Part shown: one piece after another, positions 40,701 through 48,508 of the stretch
Numbering within the stretch: the first letter of the stretch is position 1
Layout: the number at the start of each line of letters is the position of its first letter
NCBI RefSeq assembly: GCF_001687365.1
Contig: NZ_LGLV01000004.1
Coordinates: 124,001 to 188,000 of the forward strand
Reading direction: 5' to 3'
DNA from: Pararhizobium polonicum
Lineage (GTDB): Bacteria > Pseudomonadota > Alphaproteobacteria > Rhizobiales > Rhizobiaceae
DNA: 64,000 nt
Position numbers and translations under genes: made by a program
The notes under the pieces: generated by a model
The model's database searches: none
What the model was told of the DNA's origin: nothing
Seen by the model: the letters and a program-made list of their open reading frames with translations, nothing else

Positions 40701-42359
40701 GATCACGTCTTTGATTCCCGCTCACTGGCCTTCGTCAACGACATTCTTGGCGTCACCGGCGGCGAAGGCGTGGACCTTGTCCTCAACTCACTGTTTGCGG
40801 AAGCCATGGAGCAGAGCCTGTCGCTGGTGAAGCCGTTCGGCCGTTTCCTGGAACTGGGAAAACGCGACTACTATGCCGACAGCAAGATCGGCCTTCGCCC
40901 GTTCCGCCGCAACATCAGCTACTTCGGCATCGATGCCGACCAGCTGCTGGTCAACGCCCCGGATCTGACAAAACGGATTTTCACCGAGATCGGCGCGCTG
41001 TTCGAAGAGGGCAAGCTTGTGCCCCTGCCCTACCGCGCCTTCGGCTTCGACGAAATCGGCAACGCCTTCCGCCTGATGCAGAATGCCGGCCACATCGGCA
41101 AGATCGTCGTCTTGCCGCCCGTTTCCGGACGCGATGAAGTCGCCAACCGGCCAACCGGCCGCATGACGATCGATAGCCTCGGCGTTCACCTAGTCGTCGG
41201 CGGTATCGGCGGCTTTGGTCTTGCAGCGGCCAACTGGCTGGTGGACAAGGGCGCGCGTAACATCGCGCTTGCCACGCGCCGCGGCATTGCCGATATCGAG
41301 ACCCTCGAGGCCATCAAGCGTTGGGAGAACAGAGGCGTCTCGGCGACCGTTCATGCCTGCGACGTGACCGACGAAGCCGCAACCGGCAAGCTGCTGGAAA
41401 CGCTCCGGCAGGTCGGCCCGCTGAAAACCGTCATTCACGCGGCCATGGTTCTCGATGACGCGCTGATCAACAATCTTAGCCGCGAACGCAACCGTCCGGT
41501 CATCGACGTAAAGGTCCAGGGTGCCGCCGTCCTCGATCGGCTGACGCGCGCGGATACACTCGAACATTTCATCATGTTCTCGTCGGCGACGACGCTGGTC
41601 GGCAATCCGGGTCAGGCCAACTACGTGGCCGCCAACGGCTATCTCGAAGGACTTGCCCGGGCACGCCGGCTGGAAGGCCTGCCGGGTCTCGCGATCGGCT
41701 TCGGCGCTATCGCCGACAAGGGCTATCTGGCGCAGAACACCGACGTCAACGACCTGCTCTCCAAGCGTATCGGCAAGACTGCGCTGAAGGCACAGTCCGC
41801 CCTCAATCAGGTCGAGAGCTACATCCGATCCGATCCGGGCACGGTCGATGCCGCGGTGGCCATGATCTCGGAACTCGACTGGGCGGCGGCGCGCAATCTG
41901 CCGGTCGTTCGCAATGCCCTGTTCGAGGTTATCCTGCGAACGGCTGACCAGCATTCGCCAGGCAGCGACGGCAAGACCATGAACCTCGTGGCGATGATCG
42001 ATGGAAAATCGCCGCAGGAGGCCGAAGACATCCTCTATGATCTGGTGGCCGGCGAAATTGCCGCTATCCTGCGCGTGTCGAAGGACACGGTTTCACGCAA
42101 CAAGATTCTCAAGGAAATCGGTCTCGACAGCCTGATGGCGGTGGAACTCGGGATCAGTTTCCAGCAGAATACCGGCTTCGACATGCCGTTGAGCGGGGTT
42201 GCCGACAATACGACCGTCGGCGATGTCGCCCGCAAGCTTTACGACAAGGTCAGCAAGCGGGATCACGGCAGCGAAGAAGACTGCGAGCCAGCCGACAACA
42301 AGATCGTCACCGAGCTCACCCAGCGCCACACCGGCACGGAGAAGGCAGCCAGCCAATGA
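34779..42359 (+). CDS. rkpA: Single-module reducing polyketide synthase, K-antigen lipid synthesis
   Basis: 2526-residue type I PKS. Domains: KS (about 1-425; Cys171 in DTACSSS, His306, His344), AT (about 525-840; Ser617 in GHSVGE), DH (about 900-1180; His922 in HVVDGKAILP, Asp1088), a degenerate methyltransferase-like stretch (about 1365-1560), ER (about 1800-2110; HGAAGGVG near 1935), KR (about 2130-2320; GGIGGFG near 2140, Tyr2282), and ACP (Ser2451 in GLDSLM). No thioesterase is present. All reductive sites look intact, so it should iteratively build a saturated acyl chain. It matches RkpA of S. meliloti, needed for capsular K antigen. The stop overlaps rkpG (ATGA), the chain-releasing candidate. 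Confidence 0.9.
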   Translation: MTVEIIGRACQAPGANSPQALFRILRQGKCTVTRIPSDRWDLARFWHPVIGNPGKTYSFAAGVLDSIYDFDPAVFGMSQREAMYMDPQQRVLLQLAWRALEDANISIPSLHGENVGVYVGASSLDHANLTVEDPAAAGPYFMTGNTLSIVSNRISHIFGLSGPSMTVDTACSSSLVALDQAMRALNAGEIDTAIVGGVNILAHPLPFVGFAQARMLSPEGLCRAYDNDGAGYVRAEGGVVFVLRRSDRARQEKDRSYAKIVATGVNSAGRTNGISLPSREAQANLLRSIYEGNNIDSNQVAFVEGHGTGTKVGDPSEVWSIGTVIGANRRAPVPIGSIKSNIGHTEPASGLFGMLKAVMALENNYLPASLHFDTPNENIDFDGLNVRVTANPIELLRGKRARLAGINSFGFGGANAHVVISDPDPVQDERNRNNATGHVFMASAHTVSSLEELLKSYKSTFAKASKDEARAVIAASGANRTQMRHRFAARSDHPEDIIRAIASHLEKPASDIGETGEAVTKDAKVAFVFSGNGSQWAGMGVEAFRENLHFRQCFTSVSALFKFHSDIVLTDLLTDPDLDKKLSDTKFAQPLLFAVQAALSDSLVAMGIKPTAVFGHSVGEIAAAYAAGALSLVDAVSIVAKRSLHQDLLAGQGTMAAAMLSEEAANAFAKARGLEQICVAAINAHNSVTISGPAHEVSAFRDAARRAKIPVQILDINYPFHHPIIDRAKKAFLADIPDIAPRKSELAYLSTVTGERMDGTQLDPDYWWKNVREPVRFQAATEAAIELGCSLFIEISPRPILSSYLKETVKQASIPGMVVPTLLRDTGDKGQDPISRAMARAIAHGAAFDEARLFGKRNAFVRLPNLPFEQSELRPPSTSDATDLFGRGAKTPYTLTGWRSDLNSGSWKNHIDAHLFPDLAEHVVDGKAILPGSGFIEIAICAAQQYYGTTEVDITNLEIVRPLELADNRMMELSTILSPETGDIEIRSRERLSEDDWAVHAVARSRKPVPAAETLSGNFFAGLEKTATATPAKAYETARQFGLDYGPRFQLMSKAVSYGDRFIEVELKDPEQAGNPFVAYSLNPISVDATFHGLVALFDRFTGEAGGAPYIPVRFGSVRVTNSGMTVKRALVEIERISANSIKAKFRFFGKGGEVIAAFDDCRFRRTYLRQHKTLDMLSFHYEAVPSDRAAPLAAVAHARALPLPLIAITEENGIDNTTLLFNAAIYRACHEIALKLGKGTARIDTRSLPGDFAFRCFLANCLYVLEDAGLCEHKAGSWKIATEFSLPPVGDILKELYGERAERAVEAVLINNSYAEALNRIDTLFASEISGNETEAAAKPQGFISDATLDHQTVHSESTRQRMDLVLAAVEKALTSDDRKADLRIVEAGTVSPGFTRKLATLAAKHNASLIVVEPRENAQRNLEIAFEEDAHVRVLKKDTFATLPAFDLVVSASDTIFTLIDEDGAIRNALRVCLQENGALVAATNAPTVFSDFAFGLTEGWFARTQAVEFPIGKLATVTQWQKDLTDLGLRHISVEDRELSHGNIITVEAQGGQFTDTAQAADIQPSDISNPVLVLHEGSASSLHNVLPSGKDAIQAPLVPVQLTGDFDTDKEKIAEAIGGLNEKPVRAVYLSSVTSADRGQDSAVLQNRVLSLSAFAEALRQYYSNGEPAADHRPRLVIAAPGGAPVTAGTRSKDAPGSSINSGLWAFARVLQNEYDILDIHSLDFTGPKAGAGNQLAAAISILGDENANREWLLDGTSGILSEIRAVPGPVDHGLRKTTEFRAATIRQRVSSQVGSIAWEASEIPQAGPDDVVVAVAATGLNFRDVMWAMGLLPEEALEDGFAGATIGMELSGHVVAIGSGVKDLSVGDAVMAIAPAAFSTHAVVSRSGVARLPETVSPVAAATVPVAFLTAYYAMVELGRIRAGETILIHGAAGGVGLAALQVAKLAGAKVIATAGTHEKRRFLKMLGADHVFDSRSLAFVNDILGVTGGEGVDLVLNSLFAEAMEQSLSLVKPFGRFLELGKRDYYADSKIGLRPFRRNISYFGIDADQLLVNAPDLTKRIFTEIGALFEEGKLVPLPYRAFGFDEIGNAFRLMQNAGHIGKIVVLPPVSGRDEVANRPTGRMTIDSLGVHLVVGGIGGFGLAAANWLVDKGARNIALATRRGIADIETLEAIKRWENRGVSATVHACDVTDEAATGKLLETLRQVGPLKTVIHAAMVLDDALINNLSRERNRPVIDVKVQGAAVLDRLTRADTLEHFIMFSSATTLVGNPGQANYVAANGYLEGLARARRLEGLPGLAIGFGAIADKGYLAQNTDVNDLLSKRIGKTALKAQSALNQVESYIRSDPGTVDAAVAMISELDWAAARNLPVVRNALFEVILRTADQHSPGSDGKTMNLVAMIDGKSPQEAEDILYDLVAGEIAAILRVSKDTVSRNKILKEIGLDSLMAVELGISFQQNTGFDMPLSGVADNTTVGDVARKLYDKVSKRDHGSEEDCEPADNKIVTELTQRHTGTEKAASQ

Positions 42360-43771
42360 GCAAGGACGACGAGCGTCACAGCGTTTCGAAGATGAACAGC
42401 AGCCTGAAGGAAAATCTGCTGGACCGGATGCGCAACGCGCATCAGTCTTCAGAGCGAAACCGCATGGCTCGCTCCGAGCGTGACGTTCCTCCTCCGGTCA
42501 GACGCAAGCAGACCAGGTTCGAGGATCTGCCGGAATACAAGCAGGTCCAGACACAGCAAATCGCGAGCGAACAGCTGGGCATCGCCAACCCCTTCTACCG
42601 GGCCCACCAGACGGCAGCCGGTGCGACGACCGTCATCGACGGACGCAAGCTGATCAACTTTGCCTCCTATGACTATCTCGGCCTCAACCGGCATCCGCAT
42701 GTGCTTGCCCAGGCGCGCGACACCATCAACACCTTCGGCATCTCGGCATCCGCCAGCCGGCTGGTGGCGGGCGAGCGCCCCGCACATGCCGAACTGGAAG
42801 AGCGCATCGCCGCCTTCTACGGCGTCGATGCTTCCGTCTGCTTCGTCAGCGGCTACCTGACCAATGTCGCGGCGATCAGCTGCCTCATGGGTCCGAAAGA
42901 CCTGGTGGTGCATGACGAGTTCATCCACAACAGCGCACTGGCCGGCATCAAGCTGTCCGGGGCGACGCGGCGCCTCTTCAAGCACAATGATGCGAACGAT
43001 CTGGAGCATGTGCTGCGCACCGTGGCCGGTGACTACCGCCGTATCCTCGTGATCGTCGAAGGCGTCTATTCGATGGACGGCGACATCGCCAACCTGCCGG
43101 CGATCGTGAAGCTGAAGGCCGAATACGGTTTCTGGCTGATGGTCGACGAAGCCCATGCCCTTGGCATTCTTGGAAGGCGCGGCAAAGGCACGTTCGAGCA
43201 TTTCGGCATCGATCCGCGCCAGGTCGATATCTGGATGGGAACGCTCTCCAAGACGACGTCGAGTTGCGGCGGCTATATTGCCGGCAGCGCTGCACTGGCT
43301 GCGGTTCTCAAGGCAACTGCCGGCGGCTTCGTCTACAGCGTCGGCCTTGCTCCGGTGCTGACGGCGTCGGCGATCGCGAGCCTCGACATTCTGGAAAGCG
43401 AACCGGAACGGGTAGCGGCATTGAAGCGCAATGGGGCGCTGTTCCTGAAGCTTGCCCAGGAAGCTGGGCTCGATACGGGTTTGAGCGCCGGCTTCTCGGT
43501 TGTTCCGGTGCTGGTCGGGGATTCGCTGCGCGCCGTTCAGCTGTCGAACGATCTTCTTGCCGCCGGCATCAACGCCCTGCCGATCATTCACCCGGCGGTA
43601 CCGGAAGGCATGGCGCGTTTGCGGTTCTTCATCACCAGCGAGCATACCGAAGAGCAGATCCGTCAGACCATGGCGATGACGGCGGAAAAACTGAAAGACC
43701 TCACCGAGCGGAATTTCGGTCTCGCATCGATCGATGTCCAGCAGATGATGAAGATGCTCGCCTCCCGATAA
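42356..43771 (+). CDS. rkpG: PLP-dependent alpha-oxoamine synthase
   Basis: 471-residue fold-type I PLP enzyme related to serine palmitoyltransferase and BioF. Visible are FASYDYLGL, HNSALAGIKLSGA, VVEGVYSMDGD-like IVEGVYSMDGD, VDEAHALGILG (PLP Asp), and the PLP Lys299 in GTLSKTTSSCGG. A hydrophilic N-terminal extension of about 65 residues precedes the conserved core. Members condense an acyl thioester with an amino acid and release CO2, forming a 3-keto-amine. Overlap with the TE-less PKS gene suggests it takes the chain from the RkpA ACP. A BioF role in biotin synthesis is unlikely in this context. Confidence 0.88.
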   Translation: MSKDDERHSVSKMNSSLKENLLDRMRNAHQSSERNRMARSERDVPPPVRRKQTRFEDLPEYKQVQTQQIASEQLGIANPFYRAHQTAAGATTVIDGRKLINFASYDYLGLNRHPHVLAQARDTINTFGISASASRLVAGERPAHAELEERIAAFYGVDASVCFVSGYLTNVAAISCLMGPKDLVVHDEFIHNSALAGIKLSGATRRLFKHNDANDLEHVLRTVAGDYRRILVIVEGVYSMDGDIANLPAIVKLKAEYGFWLMVDEAHALGILGRRGKGTFEHFGIDPRQVDIWMGTLSKTTSSCGGYIAGSAALAAVLKATAGGFVYSVGLAPVLTASAIASLDILESEPERVAALKRNGALFLKLAQEAGLDTGLSAGFSVVPVLVGDSLRAVQLSNDLLAAGINALPIIHPAVPEGMARLRFFITSEHTEEQIRQTMAMTAEKLKDLTERNFGLASIDVQQMMKMLASR

Positions 43772-43827
43772 ATCGATAATCCTGAAGCAGCCAGGCAAAT
43801 TTCCATGAACCGAACCGGTCTTGCGGC

Positions 43828-44628
43828 ATGACTCATGTGATCATTACCGGCGGCTCAAGCGGGATCGGTCTGGCACTCGCCCGGATCTATGCCGGCCGGG
43901 GTGCCCGTATCTCGCTTCTTGCACGAACGCTGTCGGTCCTTGAGGCCGTGCAAGGCGAACTTGCCAAAGACCATGGCGCAAGCACTGTCCGCATCGAAAG
44001 CACCGACGTTGCCGACGAAAGCCAGACTGTGGCGGCAATCCACAGGTGCGAAGAGGCCTTCGGCCCCTGTGATATCCTGATCACCTGCGCCGGCGTTGTC
44101 GAACCCGGCCTGTTCGAGGCACTTTCATCGGATGCATTCGACCGCCAGCTCCAGACAAATTTTTCCGGCAGTATTCATGCCGTCCGCGCTGTCTATGCCG
44201 GCATGAAGGCGCGGCGTTCCGGCAGGATCATGCTGGTTTCCTCCGGCGCCGGGCTCATCGGCATTCACGGCTATACCGCCTATTGCGCCTCGAAATTCGC
44301 CCTGCATGGCTTTGCCGAAGCGCTACGCTCGGAAGCCAGGCCGCACGGCATCCGCATCTCCGTCTGCTTTCCGCCCGATACCGAAACACCGCAGTTCACC
44401 CGCGAACTGGAGCACCGTCCGCCCGAAGCGGCGGTCATCATGGGACGTGTCGCTCCCTGGCCTGCCGATGCCGTCGCAAGCCGCATCGTTCGTGCCATTG
44501 ATGGGGGCGAATTCGAGGTGTTTTTCGGCTGGACGCTGCGTGCGCTGGGGCGTTTCGGCTCGACCGTGAAGCCCTTTCTCAACTGGTGGTTCGACCGTGC
44601 CATCCAGCGGATCAGCCGCCACCCCTGA
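43828..44628 (+). CDS. rkpH: SDR, 3-ketodihydrosphingosine-reductase-like
   Basis: 266-residue SDR with TGGSSGIG, CAG in place of NAG, catalytic Ser in LVSSGAG, and YCASK. It carries PPDTETPQF at about residue 190, the same motif as PPDTDTPGF in eukaryotic 3-ketodihydrosphingosine reductase, plus a C-terminal amphipathic/hydrophobic tail (TVKPFLNWWFDRAI) that may sit on the membrane. It is predicted to reduce the 3-keto group of the RkpG product. It corresponds to RkpH of S. meliloti and follows rkpG by 56 bp. Confidence 0.88.
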   Translation: MTHVIITGGSSGIGLALARIYAGRGARISLLARTLSVLEAVQGELAKDHGASTVRIESTDVADESQTVAAIHRCEEAFGPCDILITCAGVVEPGLFEALSSDAFDRQLQTNFSGSIHAVRAVYAGMKARRSGRIMLVSSGAGLIGIHGYTAYCASKFALHGFAEALRSEARPHGIRISVCFPPDTETPQFTRELEHRPPEAAVIMGRVAPWPADAVASRIVRAIDGGEFEVFFGWTLRALGRFGSTVKPFLNWWFDRAIQRISRHP

Positions 44629-44733
44629 ACGGGCATAGTCTGCTTGTATCCGCCGCCAATAGGATTTAAGTGTCGCTCAGTCGCGGTCGTCCATAAGGGC
44701 CGTCGGCAGACCAAAGATCGTGAAGGTATCCGT

Positions 44734-46335
44734 TTGGCGTTGACGTCACTCAACATCCATGACCATCCCGTGCCGCTGACCGTCTTCTGCTACGCCTTGG
44801 CCTGCTCGGTCATTTTGTTCACGGACAGATTTGCGCTGCCCAAGCGTGAGCAACGGAAAAACCGGCCTCCATTCAGCCGCAGGCGGGCCGCCGTGGATAT
44901 TGTGGCGCGGCTTCCGATCATTGCCCTGGTCTTTGCGGGTTTCTTTTCGATCTCCTGGCGTCCGCTCTATGCCGGCGCCGGATCGATGAGCTTCTTCATC
45001 ATCTTCACCGGCATATCGCGGGCGAAGTACAAGTTCATTCGCGAACCTCTGGTGTTTTCCGACATCGCCCTGGTGGCCGATGTCTTCAAATACAAATCGA
45101 TCTTCTACGCGAACTCGCTCAACATCGTCTTCTGGATCGTCGCATTCCTGTATGTGTTCGGCGTCTCGGCTCTCTACATGTATTTCGAACCGAGCATCCT
45201 GCCGTCGCGCGACAAGCTCTTCTGGATCGCCGTCATGCTCATGGTGGCCGATCTTCCCTGGATTCTCCTGTTCTACGGCCCGGTCAACAGGCCGGTCGCG
45301 GACGCAGTGCAACAGCTTGTCGGCAAGCCGAACGTCAAGGTGAGCACAATCCGCTTCGGCACCTTCGCGTCCGTGGTCTTCCATTTCATTCTCTGGCTCG
45401 GCCGCCGGCGCGAGAAAATCGTTGCAGAACTGTCCGGGCGCTTTTTCGCCGCGGTGAAGGACCTGATCGGCCATGATGCCGACAACAAGGCACCGCTCGT
45501 CATCGTTTGGCAGTCGGAATCCTTTATCGACATGCGCCATTGCGGCGTGAACGACGTGAAGCTACCAACGATCGATCGGCTGCAGAAACTTGCCGTGCAA
45601 TGGGGACGCCTCGCAACAGTCTTCGAGGGCGGCTATACGCTGCGAACGGAATTCGCGGTGTTGAGCGGACTTGTTCCCGACGATCTCCACATCGATGCGA
45701 GCTATCCCTATCTGCGGGCGAGCCATTACACCAATGTGGTCTGGCCGACGAAGCTGAAGAATGCGGGCTGGAGTACGCATTTCATGCATCCTTACGACCG
45801 GACATTCTTCCTGCGCCACAAGGCCATGCCGCAGCTCGGCTTCGAGAAGATGACCATGCTCGACGAATTCGGTCACGATCCGACACGCAACGGCCCCTAT
45901 GTCTCGGACGCCGCATTGACCCGCAGGGTCATCGCCGATGTGGAAAGCCAGACGGATACCAAGGGCAGTTTTCTCTTTGTCGCGTCGATGGCCAACCATG
46001 GCCCCTGGGAGCCCAACCGTGTCGAGGGAATGACCGATCCCGTATCGATCTATCTCGAAATCCTGCAGCGGTCCGACAAAGCTCTCGGCACACTTGTGGA
46101 CCATCTGAACAAGCTCGATCGCCCCGTGTGGCTGGTATTCTATGGCGACCATGCACCTCTGCTGAAATCCTTCGCCGACCCCTTCCCCGATCCTCGCACC
46201 GATTATTTCATCGTGCCCCTGGCTGCGGCCCGCAAGCCGCACCATGGCCCCGTTTTTCCACGCAACGAGGAGCCCTGGAAACTGCTGGAAGCGATGCTCA
46301 AGCATGCCAACCTGCAAAAGGACGACTTGCGATAG
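44734..46335 (+). CDS. rkpI: LtaS/sulfatase-like membrane enzyme
   Basis: About 530 residues: an N-terminal part with four or five transmembrane segments, then an alkaline-phosphatase-superfamily domain. Active-site elements are WQSESFIDM, the candidate nucleophile Thr in GGYTLRTEFAVLSGL, and the metal-ligand motif YGDHAPLL near 46144. The fold is that of phosphoglycerol and phosphoethanolamine transferases such as LtaS and MdoB. The start is uncertain: no ATG is well placed, and TTG 44734 (after AAGG) or TTG 44740 is likely, with the open frame reaching 44644. It corresponds to RkpI, required for K antigen. Confidence 0.8.
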   Translation: MALTSLNIHDHPVPLTVFCYALACSVILFTDRFALPKREQRKNRPPFSRRRAAVDIVARLPIIALVFAGFFSISWRPLYAGAGSMSFFIIFTGISRAKYKFIREPLVFSDIALVADVFKYKSIFYANSLNIVFWIVAFLYVFGVSALYMYFEPSILPSRDKLFWIAVMLMVADLPWILLFYGPVNRPVADAVQQLVGKPNVKVSTIRFGTFASVVFHFILWLGRRREKIVAELSGRFFAAVKDLIGHDADNKAPLVIVWQSESFIDMRHCGVNDVKLPTIDRLQKLAVQWGRLATVFEGGYTLRTEFAVLSGLVPDDLHIDASYPYLRASHYTNVVWPTKLKNAGWSTHFMHPYDRTFFLRHKAMPQLGFEKMTMLDEFGHDPTRNGPYVSDAALTRRVIADVESQTDTKGSFLFVASMANHGPWEPNRVEGMTDPVSIYLEILQRSDKALGTLVDHLNKLDRPVWLVFYGDHAPLLKSFADPFPDPRTDYFIVPLAAARKPHHGPVFPRNEEPWKLLEAMLKHANLQKDDLR

Positions 46336-46366
46336 TGACTGCGCTGTTCCTTGAGGGTCTGTGACG

Positions 46367-47665
46367 ATGGCTTTGCAAAACAGGCCGGAGCGGCGCGTCT
46401 TCCTTTTTCTACAGGGACCATCCTCCCCGATCTTTGCCAAGATCGCCGACCGGCTGGAGGCAAAGGGCCACCGCTGCCTCAGGATCAACCTCAATCCGGG
46501 CGACCAGATCTTCTGGCGGCGCAGGGGCGGATACAATTATCGTGGCCGTGGCGGAGACAACTGGCGCAACTATGCCGCCTCTTTCATGGACAGGCATACC
46601 GTCACCGACCTCATTCTGCTGGGCGAGGAACGGCCTTACCATCAGATTGCGATCGAGGTCGCCAGGGACCGCAATGTGACCGTTTCGGTTGTCGAGATGG
46701 GGTATCTGCGGCCGGACTGGCTGACCATCGAACGCGATGGCATGTCATCCAATTCGCATTTTCCCACCGATCCCGGGCAGATTGTCGACGCGGCGCGTAC
46801 ACTCCCTGAACCGGACTGGAACAGGCACTACACGCAGAGCTTTACCGCCGAAGCCGCCTATGACCTCCTCTACAATCTGCCGAACGTCTTTCTGTGGTTC
46901 CTCTTTCCGCATTACCGCCGCCATGCCCTGTTCCACCCGCTGGCCGAATATGCCGGCTGGGTGATGCGCCTGGCAGGCAGCAGGAAAAGGAACGCGGCCG
47001 CAACAGCCCTCATCGACGAATTGCTGGCGGGGAATGCCCCGTTTTTCGTTTTCCCGCTGCAACTGCAAACCGATTTTCAACTGCGCGCGCACTCACCCTA
47101 CGACGACCAGCGCGAGGCGATCCGCCAGATTCTAACCTCGTTTGCCAGCCACGCACCGCGCGAGGCCGATCTCGTCGTCAAGATACATCCTCTCGACAAC
47201 GGTCTGATCAATTGGCGCACCGTTGTCGAGAATCTGGCCACTCGGCTCGATATAAGCCAACGCCTGCGGTTTCTCGACGGTGGCGACCTCAACGCCTTGC
47301 TCAACAAAGGGGCGGGCGTTGTTACTGTCAATTCCACCGTGGGGCTGCATGCCTTGCAGCTGGACACGCCCGTGAAGGTGCTGGGAGCCGCGATCTTCGA
47401 TATCGCGGGCCTCAGCGACCAGGCCGGGCTCGACCAATTCTGGAGTCATCCAACACCGCCGGAGAAATCGGTCCGCGCGGCCTTCTTCCGCTTGCTCGCC
47501 GCAGCAATCCAGGTCAGGGGAAATTTCTATTCGGCTGCCGGCACGGATGCCGGCGCGGATGCGATTGCCGAAAGACTACACAATCGTTCGGTCAATCAAC
47601 CCGGTGCCTTCGTCGATCCGCCTCCGAGAAAAAGGCCGTCGAAAATCACTTCTCATCATCAATAA
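46367..47665 (+). CDS. rkpJ: Capsule polysaccharide transferase, KpsS-like
   Basis: 432-residue cytoplasmic protein of the capsule_synth (KpsS/KpsC) family. Features are the N-terminal FLFLQGPSSPIFAKIADRL, the FPLQLQTDFQLRAHSPY segment, VVKIHPLDNGLINW and VTVNSTVGLHAL, which are conserved in KpsS-type beta-Kdo transferases. KpsS adds the first Kdo to the lipid acceptor in group 2 capsules. I chose ATG 46367 after GAGGG; GTG 46361 is possible. Its last 20 bases overlap the end of the convergent acyltransferase gene. Equivalent to RkpJ. Confidence 0.85.
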   Translation: MALQNRPERRVFLFLQGPSSPIFAKIADRLEAKGHRCLRINLNPGDQIFWRRRGGYNYRGRGGDNWRNYAASFMDRHTVTDLILLGEERPYHQIAIEVARDRNVTVSVVEMGYLRPDWLTIERDGMSSNSHFPTDPGQIVDAARTLPEPDWNRHYTQSFTAEAAYDLLYNLPNVFLWFLFPHYRRHALFHPLAEYAGWVMRLAGSRKRNAAATALIDELLAGNAPFFVFPLQLQTDFQLRAHSPYDDQREAIRQILTSFASHAPREADLVVKIHPLDNGLINWRTVVENLATRLDISQRLRFLDGGDLNALLNKGAGVVTVNSTVGLHALQLDTPVKVLGAAIFDIAGLSDQAGLDQFWSHPTPPEKSVRAAFFRLLAAAIQVRGNFYSAAGTDAGADAIAERLHNRSVNQPGAFVDPPPRKRPSKITSHHQ

Positions 47666-48362
47666 CCGGCTCGGCGATGCGCCATGCTTCCATCTCATCC
47701 TGCGAAAAGCGACGCTTTCGTGCCCGGCTCCATGTGACACCACGCTTGACGACCGTTGCGGGCGTGCCGGCGAGAACGACACCACTTTCGCTGAATGCCT
47801 TGTTGACGAAGGACTTGGCACCCACGATGCAATCCTCCGGGATCACGGTTCCCTTGTTCAGAATAGAACCGAGCCCGACCCAGACATGATCACCGACAAC
47901 GACAGGTGCTGCGCGATTGAGCCGGCGGCCGTCTCTTTTTCGGATCAGTGAATGGGAATCACTGGTGCGCACTTCGATCCCGCGAGAAAACATGCACCAA
48001 CGCCCGATCGTCACATCACAGCGCTCTGTGCTGAGAACATAGACCGACTCGAACGTCGTCCCCTCACCGATGGTCACTGTCTGATTGCGTCCTTTAACGA
48101 TCAGTTCGCCCGTCAAACGACAGTTTTCACCGATCAGGATGCGATTTCCGTGGCCACGAATGGTGATGTGGCCGGTGAAGGAGGACGTTTTCGGAAGTTC
48201 GATCCGGTTCTGGCTGCCATAAAGGCGGATTGTCGCAATCAATCGACCCTTTGCCTCGACATCATTGTCATGCCCCTGATCGAGCCGGATGGCGAAAGGT
48301 TTGAAGAAACGAACGCGCGGCAGCGATCTGATAAATCGGCTTGCTCTCAAAAAAAATTTCAT
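47646..48362 (-). CDS. Left-handed beta-helix (hexapeptide) acyltransferase
   Basis: 238-residue protein with hexapeptide-type repeats (ITIRGHGNRILIGENCRLTGELIVKG) followed by a typical transferase end (VVVGDHVWVGLGSILNKGTVIPEDCIVGAKSFV and VLAGTPATVVKRGV). It resembles CatB/WbbJ-type O-acetyltransferases and probably O-acetylates capsule sugars. I prefer the ATG at 48362 because the open frame upstream lacks matching sequence. It is the last gene of the leftward capsule operon, and its 3' end overlaps rkpJ by 20 bp. Confidence 0.8.
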   Translation of the reverse strand: MKFFLRASRFIRSLPRVRFFKPFAIRLDQGHDNDVEAKGRLIATIRLYGSQNRIELPKTSSFTGHITIRGHGNRILIGENCRLTGELIVKGRNQTVTIGEGTTFESVYVLSTERCDVTIGRWCMFSRGIEVRTSDSHSLIRKRDGRRLNRAAPVVVGDHVWVGLGSILNKGTVIPEDCIVGAKSFVNKAFSESGVVLAGTPATVVKRGVTWSRARKRRFSQDEMEAWRIAEPVIDDEK

Positions 48363-48508
48363 TCTCAATACCGTCTTGCACGCCTCGTCCAATCCAGACG
48401 CTCGTACTCTCTGGACAAAGACGATGGCGTACCGTTCAGACCGGTCATATGCAACAGCCCTGAGACAAGGTCCATCCAACCTTGCTCATACGCAGTTTTC
48501 CGGTGAAA

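Noticed and set aside
42356-43771. BioF-type 8-amino-7-oxononanoate synthase for biotin
   Set aside because: No other biotin gene is near. The gene overlaps a polyketide synthase and precedes a ketosphinganine-reductase-like SDR inside a capsule locus.
48347-48357. Poly-A/T run near the start of the acyltransferase gene as a phase-variation tract
   Set aside because: Eight to nine identical bases encode Lys-Phe-Phe in frame. The tract is short, single and not accompanied by frame disruption.
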